From contig CANNDC010000006.1 of assembly GCA_947503265.1 (NCBI GenBank), forward strand, positions 186,001 through 250,000: 64,000 bases of DNA, given 5' to 3'. The first letter of the stretch is position 1, and the number at the start of each line of letters is the position of its first letter. Below, in pieces: positions 19,931-29,171 of the stretch. The stretch is from an uncultured Alteromonadaceae bacterium. Its GTDB lineage: Bacteria > Pseudomonadota > Gammaproteobacteria > Enterobacterales > Alteromonadaceae. Both the position numbers and the translations under genes were made by a program. The notes beneath the pieces are model-generated. The model made no database searches. It worked only from the letters and a program-made list of their open reading frames with translations, and was not told the origin of the DNA.

Positions 19931-20641
19931 ATGATTTCTAGACTTTTTACGTCACAATGGTTATTGAACTGGTTGTTGGTGGTCGTGTGCGTATTGCTGG
20001 GTATTTTTACCTTTACCACCCCTTTCCTTTTTGATGAAGTCAGCATTTTAGTTTTTATAATAATTTTGGTTAGTTTTCGACAAAATACCAATATTGTTGG
20101 CTTATGCTTGATTTTAATCATGGCAAAGTTAGCGATTTTGATTTTATATTTCTCGTTGACCAACAACGAGTATTCGCAGAGCATATTTTTTATAGTTGCG
20201 AGTATTGTAATAGGATGGACCCACAGAGATAAGATAAATCGGCTAGTTATACCCGTTTTCGTTATTTCGATTTTTGCACAAATTTATTGGCATATCGAAG
20301 ATTTCAAGAGCCCGATGATCTATTTTTTCTTTTTAAAAATATCGGTCTATTTGATGATACGACGAGCCATTGTTTATCGTCCAGAATTTCAGACCAAGTA
20401 TGGGAAAAGTGCAGCCGAATACATACCAGGTGATTGGCTCATTTACAAAGCAATAGCCATAGTTTGTGTCATTGACTGTCTAATGGTGCTTGAGTACTTA
20501 CTAAGAGCGTTTACTGGTTCAAATGCTCTATATCTTTACAATAGTTACGAATATTTCATGCAAGGATTTGGCGTTTGGGTTATGTGGGTATTGTTAAAAG
20601 AAGCGAAAGATCAATTTGAAAGAGATTCAATTTCTGCGTAA
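19931..20641 (+). CDS. Uncharacterised multi-pass membrane protein
   Basis: 236 aa from the ATG at 19931; a TTG at 19892 would add 13 residues. Neither start has a strong Shine-Dalgarno. Seven or eight hydrophobic segments are visible, including WLLNWLLVVVCVLLGIF, VSILVFIIILVSF, GLCLILIMAKLAILILYF and YKAIAIVCVIDCLMVLEYLL. A cytosolic-looking loop RRAIVYRPEFQTKYGKSAAE lies between the sixth and seventh. I do not recognise the family. It stands alone on the + strand in the accessory block. Confidence 0.6.
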   Translation: MISRLFTSQWLLNWLLVVVCVLLGIFTFTTPFLFDEVSILVFIIILVSFRQNTNIVGLCLILIMAKLAILILYFSLTNNEYSQSIFFIVASIVIGWTHRDKINRLVIPVFVISIFAQIYWHIEDFKSPMIYFFFLKISVYLMIRRAIVYRPEFQTKYGKSAAEYIPGDWLIYKAIAIVCVIDCLMVLEYLLRAFTGSNALYLYNSYEYFMQGFGVWVMWVLLKEAKDQFERDSISA

Positions 20642-20713
20642 CGAATTAAAGGTTATGGCAGATAGATTAATATTGAGATGTGAAGAAACTCACGTCGATA
20701 ACAGGAGTGACTA

Positions 20714-20875
20714 ATGAAGTCGTATAGAAAATCCGTTTGCGCTATCGCATTTGTCGGGACTTTGGCATGTTCAGGACAAGCTTTGGCAATCAGTGGAACA
20801 AAGCCCCCGCCAAATCAGGTTATCATCGTGATGGGGATCGAACTTCCGTTGTGGATATCGGATCTTATTAGATAA
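20714..20875 (+). CDS. Small exported peptide, 53 residues (hypothetical)
   Basis: Short open frame with a strong Shine-Dalgarno (AGGAG, 6-7 nt before the ATG). The product has a credible Sec signal peptide: MKSYRKS, then CAIAFVGTLACSGQALA with an AxA-type cleavage site near residue 25. That leaves about 28 mature residues beginning ISGTKPPPNQ. It could be a secreted peptide or the 5' remnant of a frameshifted longer gene; another frame continues to about 20880 without clear homology. It is 72 bp downstream of the membrane protein gene and may share its transcript. Confidence 0.45.
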   Translation: MKSYRKSVCAIAFVGTLACSGQALAISGTKPPPNQVIIVMGIELPLWISDLIR

Positions 20876-21137
20876 GTTTGGTGCGCTATTTTATACAAAG
20901 CTCGAACTTTTCCATATATAAAATACATCATGGATAGGAGATGACTTTGCAAGTATAGTTGTCTCCCAGCGGGCAAATTTATTGATATTTCATTTAAGTT
21001 ATATTCTCTTTAATCTATAAAGCGGATTGTTTCACCGAAGCACTCTAATTCACTTTACCTTAATTATCATAACGCATTCGACACACGGGGTTTCGAGCTA
21101 TCAATTGCTCTGATATTAGAAAGCTAATAATCTCAAA

Positions 21138-21788
21138 TTAGACTGAATCAAACTTTTCAAGAATCGAATTATCTTGTCGGCTCAGTTCAATCCATTCTGA
21201 CACCAACGGATGAGACAGTATCGCTTGCTTATACATCAATGCACCACTTTCCAACGGCACAGAATAACTTTGGAAACGTGTGGCAATAGGAGCAAAGTAA
21301 ATATCGGCTGCACAAAACTCACCGAATAGCCAAGGTCCCGGATAAGCGTCTGAGCAGTTCTGCCAGATTTGGCATACCCTATCGATATCTTTTTGAGTTT
21401 CTTTTGAAACAACTTTTGCTTTCTTTCGAATTCTGATATTGACCGGAAATTCATTTTTTAGCGCACTAAACCCTGAACTGACTTCACTACAGAAGCTTCG
21501 AGCCTTGGCCCTTAAAGCAGGAGTTGAGGGCCAGATGCTTGGACACTTTTCATAAAGATATTCAATTATTGCATCGGTTTCCCAGATGGCACACTGCCCG
21601 TCAACCAATAATGGGACCAAGCCAGTTTCCCCTCCAAACGCTCTGACTTTTTCTTGCGCACCAGATTCAAATAAAGCGATATTCACTTCTTTAAAAGATA
21701 GATTTGTAAATCGCAAGGCTAGCCAAGCACGCATAGACCAAGATGAATAATTTTTGTTTCCGAGCACTAGGGTCAGATCTTCATTCAT
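21138..21788 (-). CDS. Glutathione S-transferase family protein
   Basis: Cytosolic GST-fold protein of 216 aa. The N-terminal thioredoxin-like domain carries the catalytic-site pattern NKNYSSWSMRAWLAL (Ser type), the cis-Pro LVPLLVDG and the glutathione-binding ETDAIIEYL. The all-helical C-terminal domain includes PWLFGEFCAADIYFAPIATRF. Conjugation substrate unknown. GAGG lies 8 nt before the ATG. It follows ridA-like and LysR genes on the same strand, with 87 bp between it and the ridA-like gene. Confidence 0.9.
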   Translation of the reverse strand: MNEDLTLVLGNKNYSSWSMRAWLALRFTNLSFKEVNIALFESGAQEKVRAFGGETGLVPLLVDGQCAIWETDAIIEYLYEKCPSIWPSTPALRAKARSFCSEVSSGFSALKNEFPVNIRIRKKAKVVSKETQKDIDRVCQIWQNCSDAYPGPWLFGEFCAADIYFAPIATRFQSYSVPLESGALMYKQAILSHPLVSEWIELSRQDNSILEKFDSV

Positions 21789-21875
21789 TTATATTAACCT
21801 CAGTTATTTCTATATACTCACGCTCAATTATAGCGTCAAGCGCCAGAAGGATTTGTCTTACCACTCTTATTCTCC

Positions 21876-22310
21876 TTAAATCACTCTTGAAAACCTATCA
21901 TCAATAGCATGTGTTTGTGCTTTGGCCGCAAGCCCCTCAATTTCAATTAACCAGTCTTTTTCCACTAAGCCACCGACTATAAAGGTTGTTACCGCAGGCG
22001 CGATACCATTTAGGAGCTCAGTTCGAATGCGACTGAGTTCTGGAATATGCTTTCGGTCTACCAAATAAAATCGCATATGGACAAGATCTTGTAGTCCCAT
22101 GCCAGCTGAGACCAGCACATTTTGTAGGTTCTCGATGGCTTGCTTCGCCTGACCATTGAAGTCTTTTGGTGTTGCTCCATCAGGACTGACGCCAACTTGG
22201 CCTGAAACCGAGATTTGTCGTGAATCTAAGGGAATTTCAACGCCATGTGCATATATACCATGATAAGGGCTCTTTACAGGAAACGGATTATACCGTTGAT
22301 TTATTCTCAT
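21876..22310 (-). CDS. RidA (YjgF/YER057c/UK114) family protein
   Basis: 144 aa, close to the 125-150 aa expected for this trimeric family, many of which hydrolyse reactive enamine/imine intermediates. Visible are ISVSGQVGVSPDG, KQAIENLQNVLVSAGMGLQDLVHMRFYLVD and APAVTTFIVGGLVEKDWLIEIEG. The canonical catalytic Arg of RidA (in the R-A-C/V-V-x-V region) is not at its usual place here, so it may be a non-deaminase subgroup. AGGTGA 6 nt before the ATG sets the start. It lies just downstream of a LysR regulator on the same strand. Confidence 0.85.
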   Translation of the reverse strand: MRINQRYNPFPVKSPYHGIYAHGVEIPLDSRQISVSGQVGVSPDGATPKDFNGQAKQAIENLQNVLVSAGMGLQDLVHMRFYLVDRKHIPELSRIRTELLNGIAPAVTTFIVGGLVEKDWLIEIEGLAAKAQTHAIDDRFSRVI

Positions 22311-22412
22311 TGTGGTTCACCTAAAACAATCAAAGAAATTGATCTTAGCGAATATTAATAATTTTATTAGTGCAAATAAATCAACACATTGTTTCTATAC
22401 AGCAACAATATA

Positions 22413-23294
22413 CTATTTGAATAAGCCTGATAGACGAGATTCAATATGACTAATAATTGACTTCAATTTCAAGGGTAATGGGGTTTGAAATGGAAAAACT
22501 AAGTAGACGGGCCAGGGCTGACCGCCAATATTTGGGAGGAGTCGGTTAATTGTTTCGCCATCTTTGCTCAGATCTTCACAATAATTGGGTAACCACGCAA
22601 TACTTCGATTACCGAACAATAGACTTGTCGCAATTTGAAACTCACTGACCTGAATATAGTTTTTGAACTCTATGCTAAGAGCCTTGGAACCATCAAACAA
22701 ATTTAACTGTTTGTCTTGGTTTAGAATTAAATTTTTTTCGGTTATGTCATCTAAACTTAGTTCAGAGTACTCAGGCATATTTCGTGATGAAGTAAAAAAG
22801 CCCTCACGAAACTCACCTAAAAGCCTTGCAACCAAAGTATCGTCAACTACACTGCCGGTTCGAATCGCTAAGTCCACTTCCGACTCAATCAACTTCATAT
22901 TTTCGTTGGTTGGGATCAACTCGAATTGAATATTAGGAAATTCTTGTTGTAGCTCTAATAAAAGCGGCGCAATGATAAAGGTGGAAAGCGAAACAGGTGC
23001 AGTAATCCTAAAATTCCCTGCTAGTTTATGCTCTTCAATGCGAGTACGGTTATCGAATTGCCGGACTTCATCGTAAATACGCATGGCCTGAGATTTGAAT
23101 CGGCTTCCAGCTTCAGTCAGATAAACACTGCGAGTAGAACGCTGCAATAGTTTGGTTTCCATGCGTTTTTCCAACGCCGTAATTTTCCTACTCACGTTCG
23201 CTTTAGAACATTGTAAAAGTGCTGCAGCTTGAGTGATAGAGCCAACTTTACACACAGCTGCAAAGCAAACAATTTCTTCAAAATTGGTTAACAT
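22413..23294 (-). CDS. LysR-family transcriptional regulator
   Basis: 293 aa, typical length. The N-terminal winged helix-turn-helix (FAAVCKVGSITQAAALLQCSKANVSRKITALEKRM) is followed by the substrate-binding effector domain from about residue 90 (FRITAPVSLSTFIIAPLLLELQ). The ATG at 23294 is preferred over the TTG one codon earlier. Sequence features resemble the AaeR/CrgA-type group that senses small aromatic or stress metabolites, but the effector is unknown. It is followed 102 bp later by ridA-like and gst genes in the same direction, which are plausible targets. Confidence 0.9.
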   Translation of the reverse strand: MLTNFEEIVCFAAVCKVGSITQAAALLQCSKANVSRKITALEKRMETKLLQRSTRSVYLTEAGSRFKSQAMRIYDEVRQFDNRTRIEEHKLAGNFRITAPVSLSTFIIAPLLLELQQEFPNIQFELIPTNENMKLIESEVDLAIRTGSVVDDTLVARLLGEFREGFFTSSRNMPEYSELSLDDITEKNLILNQDKQLNLFDGSKALSIEFKNYIQVSEFQIATSLLFGNRSIAWLPNYCEDLSKDGETINRLLPNIGGQPWPVYLVFPFQTPLPLKLKSIISHIESRLSGLFK

Positions 23295-23595
23295 CAAAAG
23301 TCCATTCAGCCACTAGACACCCCTTGAAACAATTATCTATCTAGTTAATAGCACCAGTTTAACATAACTATGGCTTAGCCTATCAATCCGCTCAAGAAGG
23401 GTTGAATTGCAGTTAATGAAAAAATTTGAAATACATTTTAGCTAGCTATTCATAAGTGTTTGGCGATGCAAAATTGTCGTTGCAATATTTCATTCGGCTA
23501 ATGTATTGAACAATGATGGACGTAGAGCGCATGTAGAAAAAGCTCGACGTTGATGGAGTAGAGCCGTAGAACTGATAAATCAGTTTCCAAATAAT

Positions 23596-23680
23596 TGGTG
23601 CGGATGGAGAGACTCGAACTCTCACGGCCGAAGCCACAGCCCCCTCAAGGCTGCGTGTCTACCAATTCCACCACATCCGC
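23596..23680 (-). tRNA. tRNA-Leu (anticodon GAG)
   Basis: An 85-nt cloverleaf on the minus strand: acceptor GCGGATG pairing with CATCCGC, D-arm GGTGGAATTGGTAGACAC, anticodon loop CTTGAGG giving GAG, a long class II variable arm (TGTGGCTTCGGCC), T-arm GAGAGTTCGAGTCTCTC and an encoded CCA. It lies just after secG, as in enterobacterial and alteromonad chromosomes. The usual following tRNA-Met and rimP are absent. Confidence 0.95.
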
Positions 23681-23700
23681 GCGCAAATAAACTCGTTTAA

Positions 23701-24048
23701 TTAGTTAGGAATGTCGCTAGGTTCCTGCTTTTCAGCAACTGGGATATCAGAATCAGCAGGTTGCTCTATGACAGGTACTTCAAGGTTTTCAAACTCATTT
23801 GTACCTTCCTTGTCAGCAGTCTGATTACCTAAAATAAGACTAATGATGAAAAACAAGGTAGCTAAAATGGCCGTGGTGCGTGTCATGAAGTTTCCAGAAC
23901 CTGTTGAACCAAATACGGTGTTAGAACCACCACCACCAAAAGAAGCGCCCATATCGGCACCTTTACCTTGTTGAATTAGCACCATACCAATCAACATCAA
24001 AGCAACAATCAAATATACTACAATTAAAATTTCGTAAAAAAACGCCAT
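23701..24048 (-). CDS. secG: Preprotein translocase subunit SecG
   Basis: Small inner-membrane component of SecYEG that assists protein export. The 115 aa have two TMs (about 4-24 and 55-73). The conserved loop between them contains LIQQGKGADMGASFGGG and NTVFGSTGSGNFMTRTTAILA. The acidic C-terminal tail is longer than in E. coli. It sits between tpiA (9 bp apart) and tRNA-Leu and is probably transcribed with both. Confidence 0.96.
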   Translation of the reverse strand: MAFFYEILIVVYLIVALMLIGMVLIQQGKGADMGASFGGGGSNTVFGSTGSGNFMTRTTAILATLFFIISLILGNQTADKEGTNEFENLEVPVIEQPADSDIPVAEKQEPSDIPN

Positions 24049-24057
24049 ATTCTATCT

Positions 24058-24810
24058 CTATTCCTTTGCTGCTAAGCAAATCTTTAAAAAATCTTGTGGG
24101 TCTAAACTCGCCCCACCAATTAGGCCGCCGTCAACATCTGTTTGCGAGAATAATTCGCCCGCATTTGCTGCTTTAACACTGCCACCGTATAAAATTTGTA
24201 TCTTTTCAGCTATTTCACTATTCATTTTAGCCAAGTGTGAGCGAATAAATGCGTGAACATCTTGTGCCTGCTCTGGACTTGCTGTTTTCCCTGTTCCGAT
24301 TGCCCAAACCGGTTCATATGCAATCACAATGTGTGCAAAATTTGCGATTCCAACCTTCTCTACAACTGCATCAATTTGCGCAGCCACAAATTCGAAAAAG
24401 CTGCCTTCTTCACGAATTGACTCTGGTTCACCTACACACAACACCGGAACTAGTCCCTGGTCCAGCGCAGAGGCAACTTTATCTGCAACCAGAGTGTTTG
24501 ACTCGCCATTATCTGTTCTGCGTTCAGAATGCCCCACAATAACATGAGAGCATCCTGCTTCTTTAAGCATTCTGCCAGCAACTTCACCTGTATGAGCACC
24601 AGACTCAAATTCACTGAGGTTTTGTCCACCAACGTTAAACCCTGCACCGATAAAATGATGCAAATAAGGCATAGGAGGACAAACTAACACGTCGACATTG
24701 GAGAGTTCAGCTTCAGAAAGCACAGCTTGCATTTGTGCAGCTAACTCTGCGTTACCATTCATCTTCCAATTTCCAGCGACTAACGGTTGTCTTTTGGTTT
24801 GCACTTTCAT
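24058..24810 (-). CDS. tpiA: Triosephosphate isomerase
   Basis: Glycolytic TIM barrel that interconverts dihydroxyacetone phosphate and glyceraldehyde-3-phosphate. The 250 aa carry the N-terminal GNWKMNG lysine, the catalytic His in VIVGHSERR, the catalytic Glu in AYEPVWAIGTG (loop 6 follows) and the phosphate-binding YGGSVKAAN and GGASL. The sequence is complete. Its position between glmM and secG is typical of Shewanella and Alteromonas relatives rather than E. coli. Confidence 0.97.
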   Translation of the reverse strand: MKVQTKRQPLVAGNWKMNGNAELAAQMQAVLSEAELSNVDVLVCPPMPYLHHFIGAGFNVGGQNLSEFESGAHTGEVAGRMLKEAGCSHVIVGHSERRTDNGESNTLVADKVASALDQGLVPVLCVGEPESIREEGSFFEFVAAQIDAVVEKVGIANFAHIVIAYEPVWAIGTGKTASPEQAQDVHAFIRSHLAKMNSEIAEKIQILYGGSVKAANAGELFSQTDVDGGLIGGASLDPQDFLKICLAAKE

Positions 24811-24860
24811 GTTCCTTAGCCCAGTGAAAAAGCGGGCGTGATATTAACTAACCCGCAGAT

Positions 24861-24866
24861 ATTATA
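24861..24866 (-). promoter_or_regulatory. Candidate -10 element upstream of tpiA-secG-tRNA-Leu
   Basis: A perfect TATAAT on the minus strand lies about 50 bp before the tpiA ATG. No good -35 is seen at 16-18 bp, so this is only a candidate. A 5-bp GCGGG/CCCGC stem with TTTTT lies just downstream (about 24830-24858) and could be a weak terminator of glmM readthrough. Confidence 0.3.
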
Positions 24867-24905
24867 CAAGTGGCGGGACGAAAATCTTTTTATATTTTAG
24901 TCTAG

Positions 24906-26246
24906 CTAACCGGTGACTTTCTTTACGGCTTCGGTAATATATTCTGCCCACTTAGTCGAATCTTCAGTCTTTTCGGCTTCAACCATCACTCTAATCAAGG
25001 GCTCTGTGCCACTCTTACGTAATAATACACGGCCTGTTTTGCCTAACTGCTTTTCAGCTTCAACTACTGCAGCCATCACTTCACTATCTGACAGTGGGTC
25101 TTGACCTTCTTTAAATCTCACATTGATAAGCGTCTGAGGATAGAGCTCCATTCCAGAACATAATTCATGTAACGACATATTGGCGCGCAACATTGCAGTC
25201 AGAACCTGCAAGCCAGCAACTATACCATCTCCCGTTGATGCCACTTTTAGGTTCAGAACGTGCCCTGAGTTTTCACCACCAATCGACCAGCCACGTTCTT
25301 TAAGTATTTCCATTACATAGCGGTCACCTACATTACTGCGAACAAAGGCTACACCTAATTTATTTAGGGCAATCTCTAGACCTAGGTTGCTCATTAGAGT
25401 TCCTACAACACCACCGTCAAGACGGCCAGATTTGAGACAATCTCTAGCAATAATAAAAATAAGCTGGTCGCCATCTATTACATTGCCCTTGTGATCAACC
25501 ATCATTATGCGATCGCCATCGCCATCCAATGCAAAACCAAGATCAGCACCTTTTTTCAAAACTGCGTCACGCGTCGCTTTCATCGAAGTCGCACCAACTT
25601 TGTGGTTGATATTCAAACCATCAGGATTGGTTCCAATCTCAATTACTTCTGCGCCTAATTCAGATAACACATTAGGGGCAATGTGATAGGTTGCACCATG
25701 AGCACAATCAACAACAATTTTTAATCCTTTTAGGGATAAATCTGACGGGAATGTTCCCTTACAGAATTCGATATAGCGCCCTGCAGCGTCATCTATTCTG
25801 TAGGCTTTGCCCAGCTTGTCTGAATCAACACAGGTCAAGGGCTTTTCCATTTGCTTCTCTATTTCAAGTTCGATTGCATCGTCGAGCTTATAACCTGTTG
25901 CAGAGAAAAATTTAATGCCATTATCATAATAAGGATTGTGAGAGGCACTAATTACGATACCTGCTTCTGAACGAAATGTTTTGGTCAAATATGCGATTGC
26001 GGGTGTTGGCATTGGGCCAAGTAAACCGATGTTTATGCCGGCAGCAGACAAACCTGCTTCGAGCGCTGATTCAAGCATGTATCCTGAAATTCGAGTATCT
26101 TTGCCAATCATGACATTTTTCGTACCTTGACCTGCTAACACTTTACCCGCAGCCCAGCCGAGTTTAGTCACGAATTCTGGAGTTATTATGCTTTCGCCAA
26201 CTTTTCCGCGGATTCCATCAGTTCCAAAATATTTACGTTCACTCAA
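24906..26246 (-). CDS. glmM: Phosphoglucosamine mutase
   Basis: Converts glucosamine-6-phosphate to glucosamine-1-phosphate for UDP-GlcNAc, peptidoglycan and LPS synthesis. The 446 aa show the phosphoserine loop [15 protein letters not shown], the Mg-binding DGDGDR loop, the sugar-specificity loop GGENSGH and the phosphate-binding [12 protein letters not shown]. It starts at TTG, overlapping the folP stop as TTGA, so it is translationally coupled to folP. Confidence 0.97.
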   Translation of the reverse strand: MSERKYFGTDGIRGKVGESIITPEFVTKLGWAAGKVLAGQGTKNVMIGKDTRISGYMLESALEAGLSAAGINIGLLGPMPTPAIAYLTKTFRSEAGIVISASHNPYYDNGIKFFSATGYKLDDAIELEIEKQMEKPLTCVDSDKLGKAYRIDDAAGRYIEFCKGTFPSDLSLKGLKIVVDCAHGATYHIAPNVLSELGAEVIEIGTNPDGLNINHKVGATSMKATRDAVLKKGADLGFALDGDGDRIMMVDHKGNVIDGDQLIFIIARDCLKSGRLDGGVVGTLMSNLGLEIALNKLGVAFVRSNVGDRYVMEILKERGWSIGGENSGHVLNLKVASTGDGIVAGLQVLTAMLRANMSLHELCSGMELYPQTLINVRFKEGQDPLSDSEVMAAVVEAEKQLGKTGRVLLRKSGTEPLIRVMVEAEKTEDSTKWAEYITEAVKKVTG

Positions 26247-27079
26247 TTTAATTGATCCTTAAAAGCACTTAGCGCTGATACCACTTTTACAGCGTCAGCA
26301 GTTTGTTGCACATCATGAACACGCAAAATGCGAGCTCCTTTCATTAACGATATTGTCGCAGCAGCAATGCTGCCAGCCAGCCTAGCGTCTAGTTCGCGAT
26401 CTAACAATTTTCCAATCATTGATTTGCGCGATAGCCCAACTAATAATGGCACATGCAAATTTTGCAATTCTGCAAGACCATCAAGTAACTGGTAATTATG
26501 CGCTAAGGTTTTGCCAAAACCAAATCCGGGATCGACCAAAATTTTGTTTCTTTCAATTCCTGCGTCGATACAAGACTGAATTCTATGTTCCAGAAAGCTG
26601 CTGACGTCTTTAATCACATTTTGATAGGTTGGCGAGTTTTGCATCGTCCGCGGTTGGCCTTGCATGTGCATCAGACAGACTGCTGATCCACTCTGAGAAG
26701 CCGCTGAAAGCGCTCCGTCTTCCCTCAGCGCCCTGACATCGTTGATAAGACCAGCACCAGCGTTACAAGCCTCAGTCATCACTAACGCTTTACTGGTGTC
26801 AATGGAAATGACAGTGTCAAACCTAGCGCTTATTGCTTCAATGACGGGGATAACTCTATCAAGTTCCTCTTCAACAGATACAGCTGCAGCGCCTGGACGT
26901 GTTGACTCACCGCCAACGTCAATGAAATCGGCTCCGTGATTAATCATTTCAGATGCTTGTTCAACTGCGGCTTCAAGGGTGTCGAAGCGACCACCATCAG
27001 AAAACGAGTCAGGGGTAACATTCAGAATTCCCATCACACGTGGGATTGAAAGATCTAACTCTTTGTTTTTAAACTTCAT
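26243..27079 (-). CDS. folP: Dihydropteroate synthase
   Basis: Folate pathway TIM barrel that condenses pABA with dihydropterin pyrophosphate; the target of sulfonamides. The 278 aa have [55 protein letters not shown] and LVGLSRKS, all the canonical substrate-binding blocks. It lies between ftsH and glmM, with a terminator-like hairpin separating it from ftsH. Confidence 0.97.
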   Translation of the reverse strand: MKFKNKELDLSIPRVMGILNVTPDSFSDGGRFDTLEAAVEQASEMINHGADFIDVGGESTRPGAAAVSVEEELDRVIPVIEAISARFDTVISIDTSKALVMTEACNAGAGLINDVRALREDGALSAASQSGSAVCLMHMQGQPRTMQNSPTYQNVIKDVSSFLEHRIQSCIDAGIERNKILVDPGFGFGKTLAHNYQLLDGLAELQNLHVPLLVGLSRKSMIGKLLDRELDARLAGSIAAATISLMKGARILRVHDVQQTADAVKVVSALSAFKDQLN

Positions 27080-27103
27080 AGAACCACATGGCTAAATCAA
27101 CAA

Positions 27104-27138
27104 CAAAAAAGGTCGAAACAGCAGCTCTGTCTCGACCT
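27104..27138 (-). terminator. Intrinsic terminator after ftsH
   Basis: On the minus strand an 11-bp stem GGTCGAGACAG/CTGTTTCGACC (one G-U pair) with a short loop is followed by TTTTTT. It lies 25 bp past the ftsH stop and before folP, so folP-glmM expression must rely on readthrough or its own promoter. Confidence 0.8.
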
Positions 27139-27160
27139 TCATAAAAAACAACCTGTTTAC

Positions 27161-29101
27161 CTAGCTCGGCAAATCACCCGGTTTACCCACTGACGGCGGA
27201 GTATCTTTCTTGCTCTCCTCGTCTTCTTTGTCAACGGTTGAACCGCCTGTAGGTTTATTGTCATCACTTTTATTGTTTTGCTCCCAATCAGCAGGTGGTC
27301 TCACGTCTGTTCGGGCCATCAAATCATCAATTTGTTTAGCATCAATGGTTTCGTATTTCATCAAACAATCTTTCATTGCATGCAGCACATCGATATTGTC
27401 TTCAAGGATTTGTTTCGCACGTGCATAATTACGATTGATAATATCTTTGACTTCTTCATCAATAGCTAATGCAGTTTGATTAGACATACTCATGGATTTC
27501 TGCGAACTACGACCTAAAAATACTTCGCCTTCTTCTTCAGCGTATAGCAAAGGTCCCAGTTTTTCAGACAAGCCCCATTGAGTCACCATTTTACGCGCTA
27601 TTCCAGAAGCACGCTCAATATCGTTTGATGCACCTGTTGACACTTTGTCTGGTCCGTAAATAATTTCTTCTGCAATTCGTCCACCGTAAAGAGAGGATAT
27701 ATTGCTCTCTAGGTGTTGTTTTGAATGGCTGAATCTGTCTTGCTCAGGCAGATACATGGTGACACCGAGCGCCCTGCCCCGTGGAATAATACTAACTTTG
27801 TAAACAGGATCATGATCTGGCACAACCCTACCTACAATAGCGTGGCCCGCTTCGTGGTATGCGGTCATTTCTTTTTCTGCTTCATCCATCACCATAGACT
27901 TGCGTTCAGAGCCCATCATGATTTTATCTTTTGCTTTGTCAAATTCTTCCATCGCCACTGAGCGTTTGTCAGAGCGTGCAGCAAATAACGCGGCCTCGTT
28001 AACTAAGTTGGCCAAATCAGCACCAGAAAAGCCAGGGGTTCCTCTAGCAATCAAGGATGCCTCTACATTGTCTGCTAATGGTACTTTACGCATGTGAACT
28101 TTTAATATTTGCTCACGACCACGAATATCTGGCAATCCAACGGTGACTTGTCTGTCAAAACGACCAGGACGCAACAATGCAGGGTCGAGTACGTCAGGAC
28201 GGTTAGTCGCGGCTATTACAATGATACCTTCGTGACCTTCAAAGCCATCCATTTCAACTAGCATTTGGTTCAAGGTTTGTTCACGTTCATCATGGCCACC
28301 GCCTAATCCAGCACCACGTTGACGTCCAACTGCATCGATTTCGTCAATGAAGATAATGCAAGGAGCAGATTTTTTGGCTTGTTCAAACATATCACGCACA
28401 CGTGATGCACCGACACCAACGAACATTTCTACAAAATCAGAACCTGAAATAGTGAAGAAAGGTACTTTAGCTTCTCCTGCAATCGCCTTAGCTAGCAAGG
28501 TTTTACCCGTTCCAGGAGGACCAACCATTAATACGCCTTTAGGGATTTTACCACCAAGCTTCTGGAATTTGCTTGGATCGCGCAGGAAGTCGACTAATTC
28601 AGATACATCTTCTTTAGCCTCGTCACAACCCGCAACATCTGCAAATGTCGTTTTGATTTGGTCTTCACCCAATAGTCTGGCTTTGCTTTTGCCGAAGGAC
28701 ATGGCACCTCGGCCACCACCACCTTGCATTTGACGCATGAAGAATATCCAAACACCAATAAGCAGTAACATGGGGAACCAAGAAATGAATATCGTTGACA
28801 ATAGAGAAGGTTCTGCAGGCGGCTCGCCCTTAACAACCACTCCCTCTTTGACTAAGTCAGATACTAGTTGATCATCATAATAAGGAATATAGGTAGTGAA
28901 GCTTTCACCACTTGTTTTCATTCCTTTTATTTCACGTTTTTCGCTATCAATACGGACTTCTCTTACCGAGCCCTGACTCACTTCACGTAAAAAAGTTGTG
29001 TAGTCAGTCTGCACTTTGTTTGACTCACTAGGAGAAAAACTTTGAAACACTGACATCAACACCACTGCGATGACTAGCCACAAGATTAGATTTTTTGCCA
29101 T
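27161..29101 (-). CDS. ftsH: ATP-dependent zinc metalloprotease FtsH
   Basis: Membrane-anchored AAA+ protease that degrades misfolded membrane proteins and regulators such as LpxC. From the ATG at 29101 it has 646 aa. Two TMs (5-25 and about 100-120) flank a periplasmic domain. The AAA module has Walker A GPPGTGKT and Walker B IIFIDEID, and the protease site is [16 protein letters not shown] at 29110 adds MSD; AGAGG sits 9 nt before that TTG, so the longer form is possible, and a similar MSD extension is known for E. coli FtsH. It follows rlmE as in E. coli. Confidence 0.97.
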   Translation of the reverse strand: MAKNLILWLVIAVVLMSVFQSFSPSESNKVQTDYTTFLREVSQGSVREVRIDSEKREIKGMKTSGESFTTYIPYYDDQLVSDLVKEGVVVKGEPPAEPSLLSTIFISWFPMLLLIGVWIFFMRQMQGGGGRGAMSFGKSKARLLGEDQIKTTFADVAGCDEAKEDVSELVDFLRDPSKFQKLGGKIPKGVLMVGPPGTGKTLLAKAIAGEAKVPFFTISGSDFVEMFVGVGASRVRDMFEQAKKSAPCIIFIDEIDAVGRQRGAGLGGGHDEREQTLNQMLVEMDGFEGHEGIIVIAATNRPDVLDPALLRPGRFDRQVTVGLPDIRGREQILKVHMRKVPLADNVEASLIARGTPGFSGADLANLVNEAALFAARSDKRSVAMEEFDKAKDKIMMGSERKSMVMDEAEKEMTAYHEAGHAIVGRVVPDHDPVYKVSIIPRGRALGVTMYLPEQDRFSHSKQHLESNISSLYGGRIAEEIIYGPDKVSTGASNDIERASGIARKMVTQWGLSEKLGPLLYAEEEGEVFLGRSSQKSMSMSNQTALAIDEEVKDIINRNYARAKQILEDNIDVLHAMKDCLMKYETIDAKQIDDLMARTDVRPPADWEQNNKSDDNKPTGGSTVDKEDEESKKDTPPSVGKPGDLPS

Positions 29102-29171
29102 ATCGCTCAACGCTATTAACCTCTGTTAAAATAAATCATAATAATTAATGTCAGATATAAACCTAAGATTA

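Noticed and set aside
20825..20860. GATCGAAC stretch resembling a tRNA T-loop in the accessory block
   Set aside because: Flanking bases do not pair into a T-stem and no acceptor or anticodon arm can be drawn; it lies inside the 53-codon reading frame.
14981..23294. Accessory block as an integrative element at tRNA-Leu
   Set aside because: No integrase, no transposase and no duplicated tRNA 3' end at the pnp side; reported only as a synteny break.
23571..23586. AACTGA/TCAGTT hairpin downstream of tRNA-Leu
   Set aside because: Six base pairs, AT-rich, and no T-run on the minus strand, so not supported as a terminator.
23446..23637. 63-codon minus-strand frame near tRNA-Leu
   Set aside because: It runs through the 3' half of the tRNA gene and has no family resemblance.
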